A stretch of 64,000 bases of DNA from Anaerolineaceae bacterium (GTDB lineage: Bacteria > Chloroflexota > Anaerolineae > Aggregatilineales > Phototrophicaceae), in the NCBI GenBank assembly GCA_026708325.1, contig JAPOVC010000014.1, positions 186,001 to 250,000 of the forward strand, given 5' to 3'. Positions 35,516-44,960 of the stretch are shown one piece after another (within the stretch, counting starts at the first letter, position 1; each line of letters begins with the position of its first letter). The notes under the pieces are model-generated. The model was not told the origin of the DNA. It searched no databases and saw only the letters and a list, made by a program, of their open reading frames with translations. A program made the position numbers and the translations under genes.

Positions 35516-37059
35516 CACTCGCCCTCCTGCAAGTCTCCGACGGCCTTGACCATGATGCGCGTGGCGTTGCCGGGCAGATAGGCCAGCGGGACTTCCTCGA
35601 CCTCGACAATCTCTACGCTTTCCGGGTCCGCCCCTGCGGCGGTGGCGCGGGACGTGGCTTCGGCGCGGGCCCTTGCCAAGGCATCGTCTCGCGTCATTTC
35701 CGCCAGAGAAAAGATTTGGTCGCACTCCCCGCCAACCTGTGCGATGGCCGCTCCGATGGCGTTGGCCACCGGGAAATGGTCCGGGCGCACCATCTCCGAG
35801 GCGCCGACGACTTTGCGGCGCACGAGAATGCTGCCGCCGCCGACCACAATAACCGGCACTTCCGCCGCGCTGGTCTTCATGCGGTCCACGGCAATGTTGA
35901 CCATGTCCTCGATGCGGTCCTCGACCTTCGCGACAAGCCCTGAATCCAGCCCGGAGACGCGGCTGGCGTCACCGATATCCTCATGTCCCGCGGCCACGAC
36001 GACGTCGGTCGCCGTGAGCTCCTCGCCGCCGAAGACCTGCGCGCGTGAGGTGAGTTCGTACCCCACGCTGCGCGGCCCGACCTGCAAGGGCTCCCCCTGG
36101 ATGAGGCTGCCGCCACCGAGTCCAATGGAAATCGTGTCCGGCATGCGGAAGTTGGTGCGGACGCCACCGATCTCCACCGCAAGGGCGGCGACGCGCGGGA
36201 ATCCCTGTCGCAGCACACCGATATCCGTCGTGGTGCCGCCCACGTCGACAACAATGGCGTCGCGCAGGCCGCTCAGGAAAGCCGCGCCACGCATGCTGTT
36301 GGTGGGGCCGGAAGCGAAAGTCAGCACGGGGTAGGCGGCGGCAAAATCAGCGGCCATCAGCGTGCCGTCGTTCTGACTGATATAAAAGGGCGCGGTGATT
36401 TTCATTTCCTGCAGCGCGGAACGGAAGCCATTGATGGTCTGGTGGGCCAGCTGGCGCAAACAGCCGTTCATAATGGCGGCGTTTTCGCGCTCCAGCAGGC
36501 CGATGCGCCCGATGGAACTGGACAGGGTAATGGTCGCGTCCGGGATGACATCTCGTACAATGGCCGCCGTGTCTTCCTCGAAACTGGCGTTCACCGGGGA
36601 GAACACCGAGGAAATGGCGACGACGTCTATACCCTCGTCGCGAATTTGTACGGCGATGTCCCGAACTTCGCCTGGGTCGAAGGGTGATATTTCACGGCCG
36701 TCAAACTCGTGCCCGCCATGCGCCATGAACATCACACCGCCCACGGCCTCACTCAGGTCTTTCGGCCAGTCAACCATGGGTGGCAGGCAGGCCGTCGCCG
36801 GCAAGCCAAGGCGTATGCAAGCCGTGCGTGTGAGGTGGCGCCGTTCCACGACGGCGTTGGTGAAGTGGGTCGTTCCGATCATCACGCCGTCGACAGAATC
36901 CACCTTCAGTTCACTGTCGCGCAACAGGGTCCCGAGCGCGTCGGTGATTCCGTCCGTCACGTTGGCCGTCGTTGGCGTTTTGACTGAGCCCAGCACGTTG
37001 TGTCCGTCCATCAGCACGGCGTCGGTGTTGGTGCCCCCGACATCGATTCCTATGCGCAC
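35515..37059 (-). CDS. Hydantoinase/oxoprolinase A-type ATPase (HyuA-like, short form)
   Basis: A 514-residue protein with the actin/ASKHA-like fold of HyuA. It starts RIGIDVGGTNTDAVLM (phosphate 1) and shows GTTHFTNAVVERR, LTFASGPTNSMRGAA, VVDVGGTTTDIGVL (phosphate 2) and IGLGGGSLIQGEP. HyuA usually pairs with HyuB to open hydantoin or 5-oxoproline rings at the cost of ATP. No HyuB is present; instead the protein is surrounded by DUF917 genes, a pairing also seen as fusions in other genomes. AAAGGAG sits six bases before a GTG start at 37059. Confidence 0.9.
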   Translation of the reverse strand: MRIGIDVGGTNTDAVLMDGHNVLGSVKTPTTANVTDGITDALGTLLRDSELKVDSVDGVMIGTTHFTNAVVERRHLTRTACIRLGLPATACLPPMVDWPKDLSEAVGGVMFMAHGGHEFDGREISPFDPGEVRDIAVQIRDEGIDVVAISSVFSPVNASFEEDTAAIVRDVIPDATITLSSSIGRIGLLERENAAIMNGCLRQLAHQTINGFRSALQEMKITAPFYISQNDGTLMAADFAAAYPVLTFASGPTNSMRGAAFLSGLRDAIVVDVGGTTTDIGVLRQGFPRVAALAVEIGGVRTNFRMPDTISIGLGGGSLIQGEPLQVGPRSVGYELTSRAQVFGGEELTATDVVVAAGHEDIGDASRVSGLDSGLVAKVEDRIEDMVNIAVDRMKTSAAEVPVIVVGGGSILVRRKVVGASEMVRPDHFPVANAIGAAIAQVGGECDQIFSLAEMTRDDALARARAEATSRATAAGADPESVEIVEVEEVPLAYLPGNATRIMVKAVGDLQEGE

Positions 37060-37084
37060 GCTTGCTCCTTTCCGGTGTTGCCGT

Positions 37085-38200
37085 TCAGGTCTGCTGTCCG
37101 TTCCGGCTCTCAGTTACGGGTAGTCCTATGCGTCCACCCGGCAGGGGGCGCCAGGGAACATCGTAGCCAAAGGCAGTTGGTCCCACGGCCGCCAGTGCGG
37201 CCTTCGTGCAGAGTTCGGCTGGCGCAGGAACAGCGATGACCACCACTCGTGTCCCGTAACGCAGCATTTCGGTGGAGACCGGCTCACCGGTTTCGGCAGT
37301 GACAATGCAGATCAGATCGGGCACGGTCGCCACGACCTCGCCATTGAGCCAGGCGATCAGGTATTCGTTCTGGAAGGCGATCTTCAGTTCATCCACGCCG
37401 TCAAAGGCGACGCAGGTCAGGTTGCCCCGGGCGAAACCACGCACGATGCGGCGATTCACGTCATTGATCTTGCCGCGAAAAATGATCTTCCCCTGCAGGC
37501 GCTCCGCCACGACGGCTGGCACATCATCGCCCTGGGAGTTCAGTACGGCGCGACCAAGCTGGCGGGCGAGGCTGAGGGTGTACTTGATCGCGGTTGACCG
37601 CAGTTGGACGCCATTCATCACATAGCCAGCCATGGCGCCACGGGCCCCCATGCTGATGGCGATGTTGCGCGCCACGCGTTCCCCCCACTTTTCCGTGGCA
37701 GCCTGTGGCACCAGGGCGAAACGGTGTGCGACGTCCACGATGGCATAGGGCGCGGCGCTGATGTCACCCTCAAAGACGAAGGCGGACATCTGGATTTCCG
37801 GGAAGGCGCGTCCCATCCCGTCGGCGTCCACGGTCGGGATGCCCAGTTGCCGGCCGGCAATCAGCGGTTGCATCGAATTGGCGCCACCTATTTCAGCAAT
37901 GACCGCGGCATCAAACTTTCGGCCGACGTGGTTTTGCAGCTGGACGATGGCTTCCGCCATTTCCCGCCCCTGGGGGATCTTCTCAATACTTACGGTCGGG
38001 GCGCCGATGTTGCCACAGACCACCAGACAGGCGTCGTCCGGTACCTGCCTGGGGTCGAGCACAGGTTGCGGTCCGTACTCTTCCAGCACGGAACGCAGGT
38101 GCAGGCTGCCCAGATAGGGATTGCCGCCGCCGCCGGTCCCCAGAATGCCGGCGCCAATGGCGATGGGTTGAATATCTTCGACCGTGACCTGTTTGAGCAT
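37085..38200 (-). CDS. DUF917/S-Me-THD-family protein (first of three)
   Basis: A 371-residue PF06032-family protein beginning [20 protein letters not shown]. It carries GTGGGGNPYLG, IAEIGGANSMQPLIAGRQLGIPTVDADGMGRAFPEIQM, KINDVNRRIVRGFARG and QNEYLIAWLNGE. It is closest in pattern to the copy at 33333-34436. The start overlaps the stop of the ABC-transporter ATPase by one base (TGATG), so its synthesis is tied to the transporter, and the hydantoinase-like gene follows. The link suggests that the imported solute is the substrate of these enzymes. Confidence 0.9.
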   Translation of the reverse strand: MLKQVTVEDIQPIAIGAGILGTGGGGNPYLGSLHLRSVLEEYGPQPVLDPRQVPDDACLVVCGNIGAPTVSIEKIPQGREMAEAIVQLQNHVGRKFDAAVIAEIGGANSMQPLIAGRQLGIPTVDADGMGRAFPEIQMSAFVFEGDISAAPYAIVDVAHRFALVPQAATEKWGERVARNIAISMGARGAMAGYVMNGVQLRSTAIKYTLSLARQLGRAVLNSQGDDVPAVVAERLQGKIIFRGKINDVNRRIVRGFARGNLTCVAFDGVDELKIAFQNEYLIAWLNGEVVATVPDLICIVTAETGEPVSTEMLRYGTRVVVIAVPAPAELCTKAALAAVGPTAFGYDVPWRPLPGGRIGLPVTESRNGQQT

Positions 38201-39177
38201 CAGGTCAGCTCTGGATGCAGGTGGCAGGCGACCTTGTGGTCGGCATCGACCGTGACCAGCGGCGGCTCGTCTGTTTCGCAGCGGTCGAGAGTCTCTGCGT
38301 GACAACGCGGCGCAAATGGACAGCCCCTTTCCGGCCGCCCGGCCGTGGGGTCGCCGCGCAACACGATTTGCTCGCCCTGAGAGTCCGGCTCCGGCTCCGG
38401 GATGGCGGATATCAGGGCCTGGGTGTAGGGATGTCGCGAATCCTCGAAGATCGTACGCACGGGCGCTTGCTCAACGATCTTGCCCAGGTAGAGCAGGGCA
38501 ACCTCGTCACACATGTAGCGCACAACGCTGAGGTCATGGGAAATGAAAAGATAGGTCAACTCAAACTGGTCCTGAAGTTGTTGCAAAAGATTGAGAATCT
38601 GTGCCTGCACCGAGACATCGAGAGCGGAAGTTGGTTCGTCGAGGATGAGCAGTCCCGGGCGAACGGCCAGGGCCCGCGCGATTCCAATACGCTGTTGCTG
38701 GCCGCCACTGAACTCATGGGGGTAACGAAAATAATGTTCCTCCTTGAGCCCAACGACGTGCATCAGTTCCAGCACGCGGTTCCGCGCCACGCTGCTGCTG
38801 ATGCCTTCGTGAATCCAGAGGGGTTCGCCGACGATTTGTCCCACGGTCATGCGACCGTTCAGGGACGCCGAAGGCGATTGATAGATCATCTGCATGTCGG
38901 CGCGACTGGCGCGTAGCTGCCGCGCGTCCAGGGCCCTGAAGTCCACGCCGTCGTAATGGATATCCCCGGCCGTGGGCTCCATCAGGCGCAGAATACACTT
39001 GCCAATTGTGGTCTTGCCAGAACCCGATTCGCCGACCAGCCCAAGCGTCTTCCCGCGCGCGACCGTCAGGCTGACGTCGTCCACGGCGCGCAGGACGTGC
39101 TCCTGCCGTCCAAACAGACCGCCGCGCTGCACAAAGTCCTTGCGCAGGTTGCGAACCTCCAGCAGGACGTCGCTCAT
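38200..39177 (-). CDS. Peptide-type ABC transporter ATPase (DppF/OppF-like)
   Basis: A 325-residue ATPase with Walker [10 protein letters not shown], signature [10 protein letters not shown], Walker [12 protein letters not shown] and the C-terminal oligopeptide-transporter domain holding CPFAPRC (four-cysteine region that can bind an FeS cluster in DppD/F). It pairs with the ATPase encoded just upstream to drive the DppBC-like channel. The ATG at 39177 overlaps the upstream stop by four bases; the longer frame to 39294 lies within that gene. Confidence 0.93.
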   Translation of the reverse strand: MSDVLLEVRNLRKDFVQRGGLFGRQEHVLRAVDDVSLTVARGKTLGLVGESGSGKTTIGKCILRLMEPTAGDIHYDGVDFRALDARQLRASRADMQMIYQSPSASLNGRMTVGQIVGEPLWIHEGISSSVARNRVLELMHVVGLKEEHYFRYPHEFSGGQQQRIGIARALAVRPGLLILDEPTSALDVSVQAQILNLLQQLQDQFELTYLFISHDLSVVRYMCDEVALLYLGKIVEQAPVRTIFEDSRHPYTQALISAIPEPEPDSQGEQIVLRGDPTAGRPERGCPFAPRCHAETLDRCETDEPPLVTVDADHKVACHLHPELT

Positions 39178-40202
39178 GCGCCCTCCGGATACAAGTGGCA
39201 AAAGGCGAGATGCCCGGAGCCTATGGAACCCGGTCCCGGCACCTGACTGGCGCAGTGATCCAGCACCTGGGAGCAGCGCGGATGGAAGCGACAACCCTCT
39301 GGCGGGTCAATCAGGTTGGGAATCAGGCCAGGGATGCCTTGCAACCCGCCACGACTGGTGCTGCCGGAAGGCACGGCGCGGATCAGGCCCTGGGTATAGG
39401 GATGCGCCGGACTGTGGAACAGGTCCCTCACCGGGGCCTGCTCGATGACGCGACCCGAATACATCACGGCTACCTTGTCACAGGTGTTGGCAACCACGCC
39501 CAGATTGTGGGTAATCAGCAATACGGTCAACCCGAGCTGGCGCACCAGCGATCGAATCAGACGGAGGATCTGCGCCTGAATGGTGACGTCCAGCGCCGTT
39601 GTAGGCTCATCGGCAATGAGCAGGTCGGGTTCGCCCGCCAGGGCCATGGCAATCAGGACCCGCTGACGCATGCCCCCGCTGAACTGGTGGGGGTAATCGT
39701 GGATTCGCATTTCGCCATCGGGAATGCCTACAAGGCCCATCAATTCTATGGCACGGCGCTGCGCGTCCCTGCGTATCTGCCGTGCGGAAGGCAGGAAGCC
39801 GCGCCAGCGTCCCGGTACGCTTCGGGTATTGGCCTGCTGATACAGGACGGCGTCCACAAGTTGCTCACGAATGGTGAACAACGGATTGAGGTTGGTGGCT
39901 GGGTCCTGAAAGATCATGCCCAGGTGACGCGCGCGAAACTCCTGCATGGCGCTGTCCTGCCGTTGCAGCAAATCTTCACCCTTGAAAAGGATTTGCCCGC
40001 GGTTGATGCGACCCGGTGGCATGCGGATGAGGCGCGGGATGGCGAGCGCGGTCATGGATTTACCGCAACCGGTCTCGCCCACCAGTCCGACAACGTCGCC
40101 GCGTTCAATGGTCAGGTTGACGCCGGCCAGGACCTTCGCGACCCCGTCAAATGTATCAAATTCGAGATGAAGGTCCCGGATGTCCAGCAGCGCGTCGCTC
40201 AT
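39174..40202 (-). CDS. Peptide-type ABC transporter ATPase (DppD/OppD-like)
   Basis: A 342-residue ATPase with Walker [10 protein letters not shown] (Met where Thr is usual), signature [10 protein letters not shown], Walker [15 protein letters not shown]-loop [10 protein letters not shown] and the C-terminal CRFHPRC segment of peptide transporters. Two adjacent ATG codons exist; the second (40202) is better spaced from GCGGAG. It works in the cytoplasm with the DppF-like partner. Confidence 0.92.
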   Translation of the reverse strand: MSDALLDIRDLHLEFDTFDGVAKVLAGVNLTIERGDVVGLVGETGCGKSMTALAIPRLIRMPPGRINRGQILFKGEDLLQRQDSAMQEFRARHLGMIFQDPATNLNPLFTIREQLVDAVLYQQANTRSVPGRWRGFLPSARQIRRDAQRRAIELMGLVGIPDGEMRIHDYPHQFSGGMRQRVLIAMALAGEPDLLIADEPTTALDVTIQAQILRLIRSLVRQLGLTVLLITHNLGVVANTCDKVAVMYSGRVIEQAPVRDLFHSPAHPYTQGLIRAVPSGSTSRGGLQGIPGLIPNLIDPPEGCRFHPRCSQVLDHCASQVPGPGSIGSGHLAFCHLYPEGA

Positions 40203-40214
40203 CATCGTCTCCGC

Positions 40215-41123
40215 TCAGCGTCGCGCCCGCGGGTCGAGCACGTCGCGCAGTCCGTCACCCAGCAGATTCCAGCTGAACACCAGCAACCAAATGGCCATCC
40301 CTGGAAAGGTGGCGACCCACCACTCCTCAGGGAAGTAGTGGCGACCGTCCTCGATCATGGCTCCCCACTCAGGGGTGGGCGGCTGCGCCCCGATGCCGAT
40401 GAAACCGAGCGCTGCAGCCGTCAGAACTGCAAAGCCAAAATCAGTAGTCATCTTGATGATGATGGGCGAAACGGCATTCGGCAGGATGTGCCGGAAGAGA
40501 ATGCGCATGTGGCTCGCGCCGATGCCATAAGCGGCCTCGACAAAAGCCTCTTCACGCAGCGAAAGCACCAGGCTTCGGGTCAGGCGTGCGAAACCCGGCC
40601 ACCACACCAGCGAGATGCCGATCATGGCGTTGATGATGCCCTTGCCGAGAGCCGCTGAAATGGCGATTGCCAGCACCAGGGCCGGGACGGTCAGGAAGAT
40701 GTCGGTGATGCGCATAAGCAGATCATCGACTGCGCCGCCGAAATAGGCGGCAACTGCGCCGATGGTCACGCCGATCGTGGTGGCCAGCACGATGATGGTG
40801 ACGCCAACCTGCAGGGCCAGCCCCGTGCCCATGAGCACGCGACTGAAGATGTCACGCCCTACCTTGTCCGTGCCGAAGGGATGTTCGGAACTTGGGGGCA
40901 GCAATTTGTCCAGAAAGTGGGTCGCTCCCCCTGCGTCTTCGGGGAAGGGCACGACGAATGGCGCCGCGAAGGCAATAAAGATAATGAACAAAAGAATGGC
41001 AAGGCCGATCATCGACAAGGTATTGGAACGAAAGCGGTAAAGGCTGCGCCGCAGGTTTTCCCGACGCGCGGAACGGGCTTCTGACCGCAGTTGCTGTAGT
41101 GATTTGCTGCTTGTCTCAACCAT
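40215..41123 (-). CDS. Peptide-type ABC transporter permease (DppC/OppC-like)
   Basis: A 302-residue permease with an N-terminal OppC_N segment, HPFGTDKVGRDIFSRVLMG (the conserved loop after the first helix) and the coupling motif EEAFVEAAYGIGASHMRILFRHILPNA. About six membrane helices are visible. The ATG at 41123 starts inside the end of the DppB-like gene (eight-base overlap); a longer frame starts at 41150. Confidence 0.93.
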   Translation of the reverse strand: MVETSSKSLQQLRSEARSARRENLRRSLYRFRSNTLSMIGLAILLFIIFIAFAAPFVVPFPEDAGGATHFLDKLLPPSSEHPFGTDKVGRDIFSRVLMGTGLALQVGVTIIVLATTIGVTIGAVAAYFGGAVDDLLMRITDIFLTVPALVLAIAISAALGKGIINAMIGISLVWWPGFARLTRSLVLSLREEAFVEAAYGIGASHMRILFRHILPNAVSPIIIKMTTDFGFAVLTAAALGFIGIGAQPPTPEWGAMIEDGRHYFPEEWWVATFPGMAIWLLVFSWNLLGDGLRDVLDPRARR

Positions 41124-42129
41124 AGCGGATCCGCGGGTCCAGGATGCCATAGGCCACGTCGGTCAGGATGTTGACGAGGCTGAACAGGACACCATACACG
41201 ATGGTGATGCCCATGATGGGTTGGAAGTCGAGGCTCAGCGAGGCATGTACCGCATACAGGCCGATGCCAGGCCAGTCGAAAATCGTCTCGATCAGTATTG
41301 CGCCCGCCATCAACCAGCCGAAATTGAGGGAGATGACGGTCAGCGTGGCGATGAAGGCGTTGCGCAGCACGTACTTGCCGATGACGACGCGCTCGGGGAT
41401 GCCGATGGCGCGGGCCGAGCGCACAAAGTCTCGCTCCAGAATCTCGATCATGCTGGCCCGGGTGATGCGCGTGATGCTGGCCAACGCTCCGAAGGAGAGC
41501 ACCAGCGCCGGCACGAGAATGTGATTCAACGCAATGCTGAAGGCCGCGAAATCAAGCGCCAGCAGACTGTCCACCAGGTACAGTCCCGTCACCTGTGGCG
41601 GAGGCGTCATAATGACCGGGAAGCGTCGGCCTATGGGCACCAGGCCGGCATGGCGTCCCAGCACAGTCTGCATGATCATGGCCAGCCAGAATGCCGGAAA
41701 ACTGACGAAGAAAAGCGAAATCACGCGGGCGATGTGATCGGGGATACGGTTGCGATACATCGCCGATATGACTCCGGCCGGTACGCCGAGGGCTGTTGCC
41801 AGAATCACTGCAGCCAGCGTGAGTTCCAGCGTCGCCGGGAAGAACACGCCCAGGGCTTCAATGACGTCGCGCCGCGTATAGAGCGAGCGCCCCCAGTCTC
41901 CCTGCAGGACGCCCCGAATGTAGTTGAGGTACTGGATTGGCAAGGGCTGGTCCAGGCCGAATTGCACCCGCAGGGCTTCCCGAATCTCGACGGATGCCTG
42001 GGGGCCGGCCGCCAGTCCGACCGGATCACCCGGCACCAGACGCGAAATGGTGAAGGTCAAAAGGCTGAGCCCCAGCAAGAGCGGAGCCAGCATCAGGACG
42101 CGCCGGGCCAGGTAAAGGCGCAGGGTCAC
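41116..42129 (-). CDS. Peptide-type ABC transporter permease (DppB/OppB-like)
   Basis: A 337-residue permease beginning MTLRLYLARRVLMLAPLLLGLSLLTF, with RLVPGDP (residues 30-36), YLNYIRGVLQGDWGRS and the coupling loop ERDFVRSARAIGIPERVVIGKYVLRNA. Six membrane helices are expected. The start codon is GTG at 42129 with only a weak ribosome site, and a 9-bp hairpin lies 14 bases upstream, so its expression relative to the binding protein may be reduced. Confidence 0.93.
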   Translation of the reverse strand: MTLRLYLARRVLMLAPLLLGLSLLTFTISRLVPGDPVGLAAGPQASVEIREALRVQFGLDQPLPIQYLNYIRGVLQGDWGRSLYTRRDVIEALGVFFPATLELTLAAVILATALGVPAGVISAMYRNRIPDHIARVISLFFVSFPAFWLAMIMQTVLGRHAGLVPIGRRFPVIMTPPPQVTGLYLVDSLLALDFAAFSIALNHILVPALVLSFGALASITRITRASMIEILERDFVRSARAIGIPERVVIGKYVLRNAFIATLTVISLNFGWLMAGAILIETIFDWPGIGLYAVHASLSLDFQPIMGITIVYGVLFSLVNILTDVAYGILDPRIRYG

Positions 42130-42142
42130 GGGTCAGTCCAGA

Positions 42143-42169
42143 CGGGGCGTTTTTGGCGGGAACGCCCCG
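42143..42169. repeat. Perfect 9-bp inverted repeat between the binding-protein and permease genes
   Basis: CGGGGCGTT (42143-42151), a nine-base loop and AACGCCCCG (42161-42169). No T-run follows on the minus strand, so it is not a full terminator. Hairpins at this place in ABC operons commonly stabilise the binding-protein mRNA and lower readthrough into the permeases. Confidence 0.6.
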
Positions 42170-42196
42170 AAAACCCGAAAGTTGGAGACTGCGGCA

Positions 42197-43792
42197 TCAA
42201 CCGCAATTGTCCATCCACAGGTCCTGGAAGAGGACCGTGATCGGATAGAAGGGTGAGAACACGAAGCCCTTGACGCAATCGTTGAAGGCCGTGAGGCTGT
42301 CTTCGGTGTACATCCAGATCGAGGTCTGGTCGTCAGCGATGAGAGTCTGCGCTTCCGCATAGAGTTCCATGCGCTGGTCCTGGTCACCCAGGGAGCGGGC
42401 CTCATCCAGCAACTCGTCGACGCGCTCGTTCTGATAGAAGCTGCAGGACTGGAAGCTGCCGGCGCCGCTCGTCCACTGGTCGGAGTGATACTGGTTGTAA
42501 AGGTGGGCATGCGGGTCGGAGAAGGGCGGCAAGGTGTAGATGTTGATGAGGTCCGGCCCTGTGGCGGGGTCGCCGCAGGATGCCACCATGTCCGGCCAGA
42601 GCGTGGGCACCATGTTCATGGTGATGTTCAGTTCGCGCAGGGCCTCCAGCAGCAGCAGGCCGGGGATTTCCTCGCGCGTGAAGTCGGTGACGTAGACGTA
42701 GTCGAGTTCGAAGCCGCCATCCGGCCAGGGCGACATGGCCAGGTGTTCACGGGCCTTGTCGAGGTCGTATACCGCGATGTCCAGGTCCGGCACAAAGCCA
42801 GGGAAGTTGGAGGGCGTCGGGCCGGGCATCAGGGTTACCTTGACGTCCTGCACTTCCGGCAGGGCCGGGTAGTTCATGGCGTGGGCGATGGCCTTGCGCA
42901 CGTGCACGTTGCTGGTGTATTCGCCCTGGTTGTTCATCTTGATGGTATTGATGAAAAGCCCGGACGATTCGTCGAGGAAGAAACCCTCCGCCTCGACTAC
43001 CTGTTCTTTGTCGCTGGCCAGAATGGTGTCAGCGATGTGAGTCTCGCCCGCCAGCAGGGAGTTGAGCTGGGTGCTGCCTTCGCGCTGGATGATCCAGAAA
43101 AACCCGTCCAGATTGTCCTCACCGGTCCAGCCGGCCCAGTAGTCCTGCACGGCGATGAATTCGTAGATGTTGCCGATCTCCCAACGGCCCTGCATGAAGG
43201 GGCCGGAGCCGGCAGCATTGCTCTGCATCCACTCCTTACCGTAATCATCGACACCGGACGAGTTGACGCGGTTCTCCTCGACAATGGCCGGGTTCACGAC
43301 AAACAGCTGGGTCAGGGTGCCAATGAAGGGCGCAAAGGGCTCCGTGAGGGTGAAGCGCACGGTGTATTCGTCCACGGCTTCCACGGTGTTTTCATCGGCA
43401 ATGTTGCCCCAACGGAAGTTGGGCGGGCCGTTGATATCCAGGATGCGGTTGAAGCTGTAGGCGACCGCCTCGGCGTTGACCGGACTGCCGTCATGGAAGA
43501 CGGCATTGTCGTGCAGGTTGAAGGTCCAGACGGTGGCGGCATCGTCGACGTTCCAGTCCTTCACCAGATGCGGCAGTACGTCGCTGCCGCGGTTGATGAA
43601 GAGCGCATCATAGAGGCTGCGCAACGCCGCGTTGATGGAATAGTTTTCGCCGGTGGCCGGGTCGATGTTGTCGATGTCCTGGTTGCCGCCGTAGAGCAGG
43701 ATGTCCTCACCCTGCGCAGCCAACGGGGCCGCCGCCACCAGCAGGGTGGCCACCAGCAACAACGACACTCTTGTTACAGATTTTGTATTCAT
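42197..43792 (-). CDS. Extracellular solute-binding protein, family 5 (peptide-type)
   Basis: A 531-residue binding protein. An N-terminal signal peptide (hydrophobic residues about 9-25) ends LAAQG, and there is no lipobox Cys. The mature part has the SBP family 5 pattern: NIDPATGENYSINAALRSLYDAL, LVKDWNVDDAATVWTFNLHDNAVFHDGSPVNAEAVAYSFNR and VRKAIAHAMN. Family members bind di- or oligopeptides, opines or other amino-acid derivatives, so the ligand cannot be read. It opens the operon dppABCDF-DUF917-hyuA-DUF917-DUF917. An AGGA site precedes the ATG, and a good promoter lies about 35 bases upstream. Confidence 0.93.
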   Translation of the reverse strand: MNTKSVTRVSLLLVATLLVAAAPLAAQGEDILLYGGNQDIDNIDPATGENYSINAALRSLYDALFINRGSDVLPHLVKDWNVDDAATVWTFNLHDNAVFHDGSPVNAEAVAYSFNRILDINGPPNFRWGNIADENTVEAVDEYTVRFTLTEPFAPFIGTLTQLFVVNPAIVEENRVNSSGVDDYGKEWMQSNAAGSGPFMQGRWEIGNIYEFIAVQDYWAGWTGEDNLDGFFWIIQREGSTQLNSLLAGETHIADTILASDKEQVVEAEGFFLDESSGLFINTIKMNNQGEYTSNVHVRKAIAHAMNYPALPEVQDVKVTLMPGPTPSNFPGFVPDLDIAVYDLDKAREHLAMSPWPDGGFELDYVYVTDFTREEIPGLLLLEALRELNITMNMVPTLWPDMVASCGDPATGPDLINIYTLPPFSDPHAHLYNQYHSDQWTSGAGSFQSCSFYQNERVDELLDEARSLGDQDQRMELYAEAQTLIADDQTSIWMYTEDSLTAFNDCVKGFVFSPFYPITVLFQDLWMDNCG

Positions 43793-43825
43793 TGATCCTG
43801 CCTTGTATTTGGAGACACCGTTCGA

Positions 43826-43854
43826 AGTTTATCCCCGCGTTGCTACCCGTGCAA
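43826..43854 (-). promoter_or_regulatory. Predicted sigma70-type promoter of the peptide-transporter/DUF917 operon
   Basis: Minus strand TTGCAC (43849-43854), a 17-base spacer and TAAACT (43826-43831). The predicted start near 43819 gives a leader of about 27 bases. Confidence 0.45.
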
Positions 43855-43890
43855 CCGCCGTGCCAGGCGAAGCCGGATGTCAATGGACAT

Positions 43891-44955
43891 TCAGCTTTCC
43901 AGTTGGATTTCCAGCCAGTTCGTGCGCCTGGGCCAGATATAGATCGTCTTGCGAAACAGGACGTGGCCACTTTCGCCGACCGTGATTTCGTAGTAGTTGG
44001 CCGGAAGATCACCGAGAACAAAGTTCTCTCCGAATCCGTCGTCGCCGTTAACAGAGTCGCCGGCATAGGACCAGGCGTAACGCAGCAGGTCCGTGGAGCG
44101 CACGCTGATCGTGACTTCCGGCAGCAGGTTGCCCGCCCCGTCGCGGACGCGACCGGCCAGAGTGCCGAAGTTCCGGAAGGGACGCAACCACAACTCCGGG
44201 TTGCGCGTGGCCGCATAGCTGTCCGGGTCGCCGACTCGAACCTCAAAATGGAGATGGGGCCCACTGGCAATGCCGCTGTCGCCCACCTGGCCAAGCACGT
44301 CGCCGGCCCTTACCTGTTCTCCAGTGGCAACGACGAGAGACTCAAGATGTGCATACAGCGTGAAGAGTGCCTGGCCCTGTTGTGTCTGGCCGTCGTGCTG
44401 CAAGACTACAAGATTCCCGTAGTAGCGGGTCGAAGGCCCGAATTGCCTGGCGGAGTCGTCGCCGGCGAAAATTACGCTGCCGGAAGCAGCCGCCAGCACT
44501 TCCGTGTTGCGTGCGTTGACAAATTCCACGCCATGGTGCAGGGGAAAGCGGTTGCCACCTGTGCTGCCATAAGGGTAGGTGCGGTCGACCCAGTTGGTCG
44601 CGTCGGCTGCGATTGGCCGCTCCAGGACATAGTGGTCATCCATGCGCGCCGGCGCAAGCGCAGGGGGAGTCCAGGTAGGCGCGCTCGTTCCTCTGGCTAG
44701 AGCCGTGCCGATATCTGTTGGCTCCATGGTCGCTGTTGCGCTGGGCGTGGCCGTCGCCGAAGGAGTCGGAGACGCCGTTGCCGTCCAGGTCGCCAGGTTG
44801 GCGGTCGGGATCGGGGTATCCGCCAGAGGCGTTGCATCTTGTGCGACGTTGAGCGGAGCGACGTAGGCGAGTTGCGTCGATTCTGCCTGACAGGCTGCGA
44901 AAAGTGTCATGGCGCCACACAGTACGGCAAATGCCAGGGCCATGCGCAACACCAA
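43891..44955 (-). CDS. M23-family peptidase lipoprotein
   Basis: A protein of about 354 residues. A lipobox LFAAC near residue 24 follows a short hydrophobic helix, so it is exported and lipid-anchored. A Thr/Ser/Pro-rich linker (TATASPTPSATATPSATAT) leads to an M23/LytM domain with GSVIFAGDD, GNLVVLQHDG, LYAHLESL, GQVGDSG and the C-terminal HLHFEVR motif. The first Zn motif reads HHGVE where HxGxD is usual. A beta-rich C-terminal domain of about 90 residues (VTISVRSTDLLRYAW onward) resembles carboxypeptidase-regulatory-like folds. It would cut or bind peptidoglycan cross-bridges. A TTG at 44955 is chosen because GGAAGG lies nine bases upstream; an in-frame ATG is at 44943. Confidence 0.85.
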   Translation of the reverse strand: MVLRMALAFAVLCGAMTLFAACQAESTQLAYVAPLNVAQDATPLADTPIPTANLATWTATASPTPSATATPSATATMEPTDIGTALARGTSAPTWTPPALAPARMDDHYVLERPIAADATNWVDRTYPYGSTGGNRFPLHHGVEFVNARNTEVLAAASGSVIFAGDDSARQFGPSTRYYGNLVVLQHDGQTQQGQALFTLYAHLESLVVATGEQVRAGDVLGQVGDSGIASGPHLHFEVRVGDPDSYAATRNPELWLRPFRNFGTLAGRVRDGAGNLLPEVTISVRSTDLLRYAWSYAGDSVNGDDGFGENFVLGDLPANYYEITVGESGHVLFRKTIYIWPRRTNWLEIQLES

Positions 44956-44960
44956 GGGGG

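Noticed and set aside
34433..35725. Longer DUF917 protein starting at 35725
   Set aside because: The additional 70 residues lie inside the hydantoinase-like gene, are Arg/Gly-rich and have no family match; the ATG at 35515 overlaps the upstream stop by one base.
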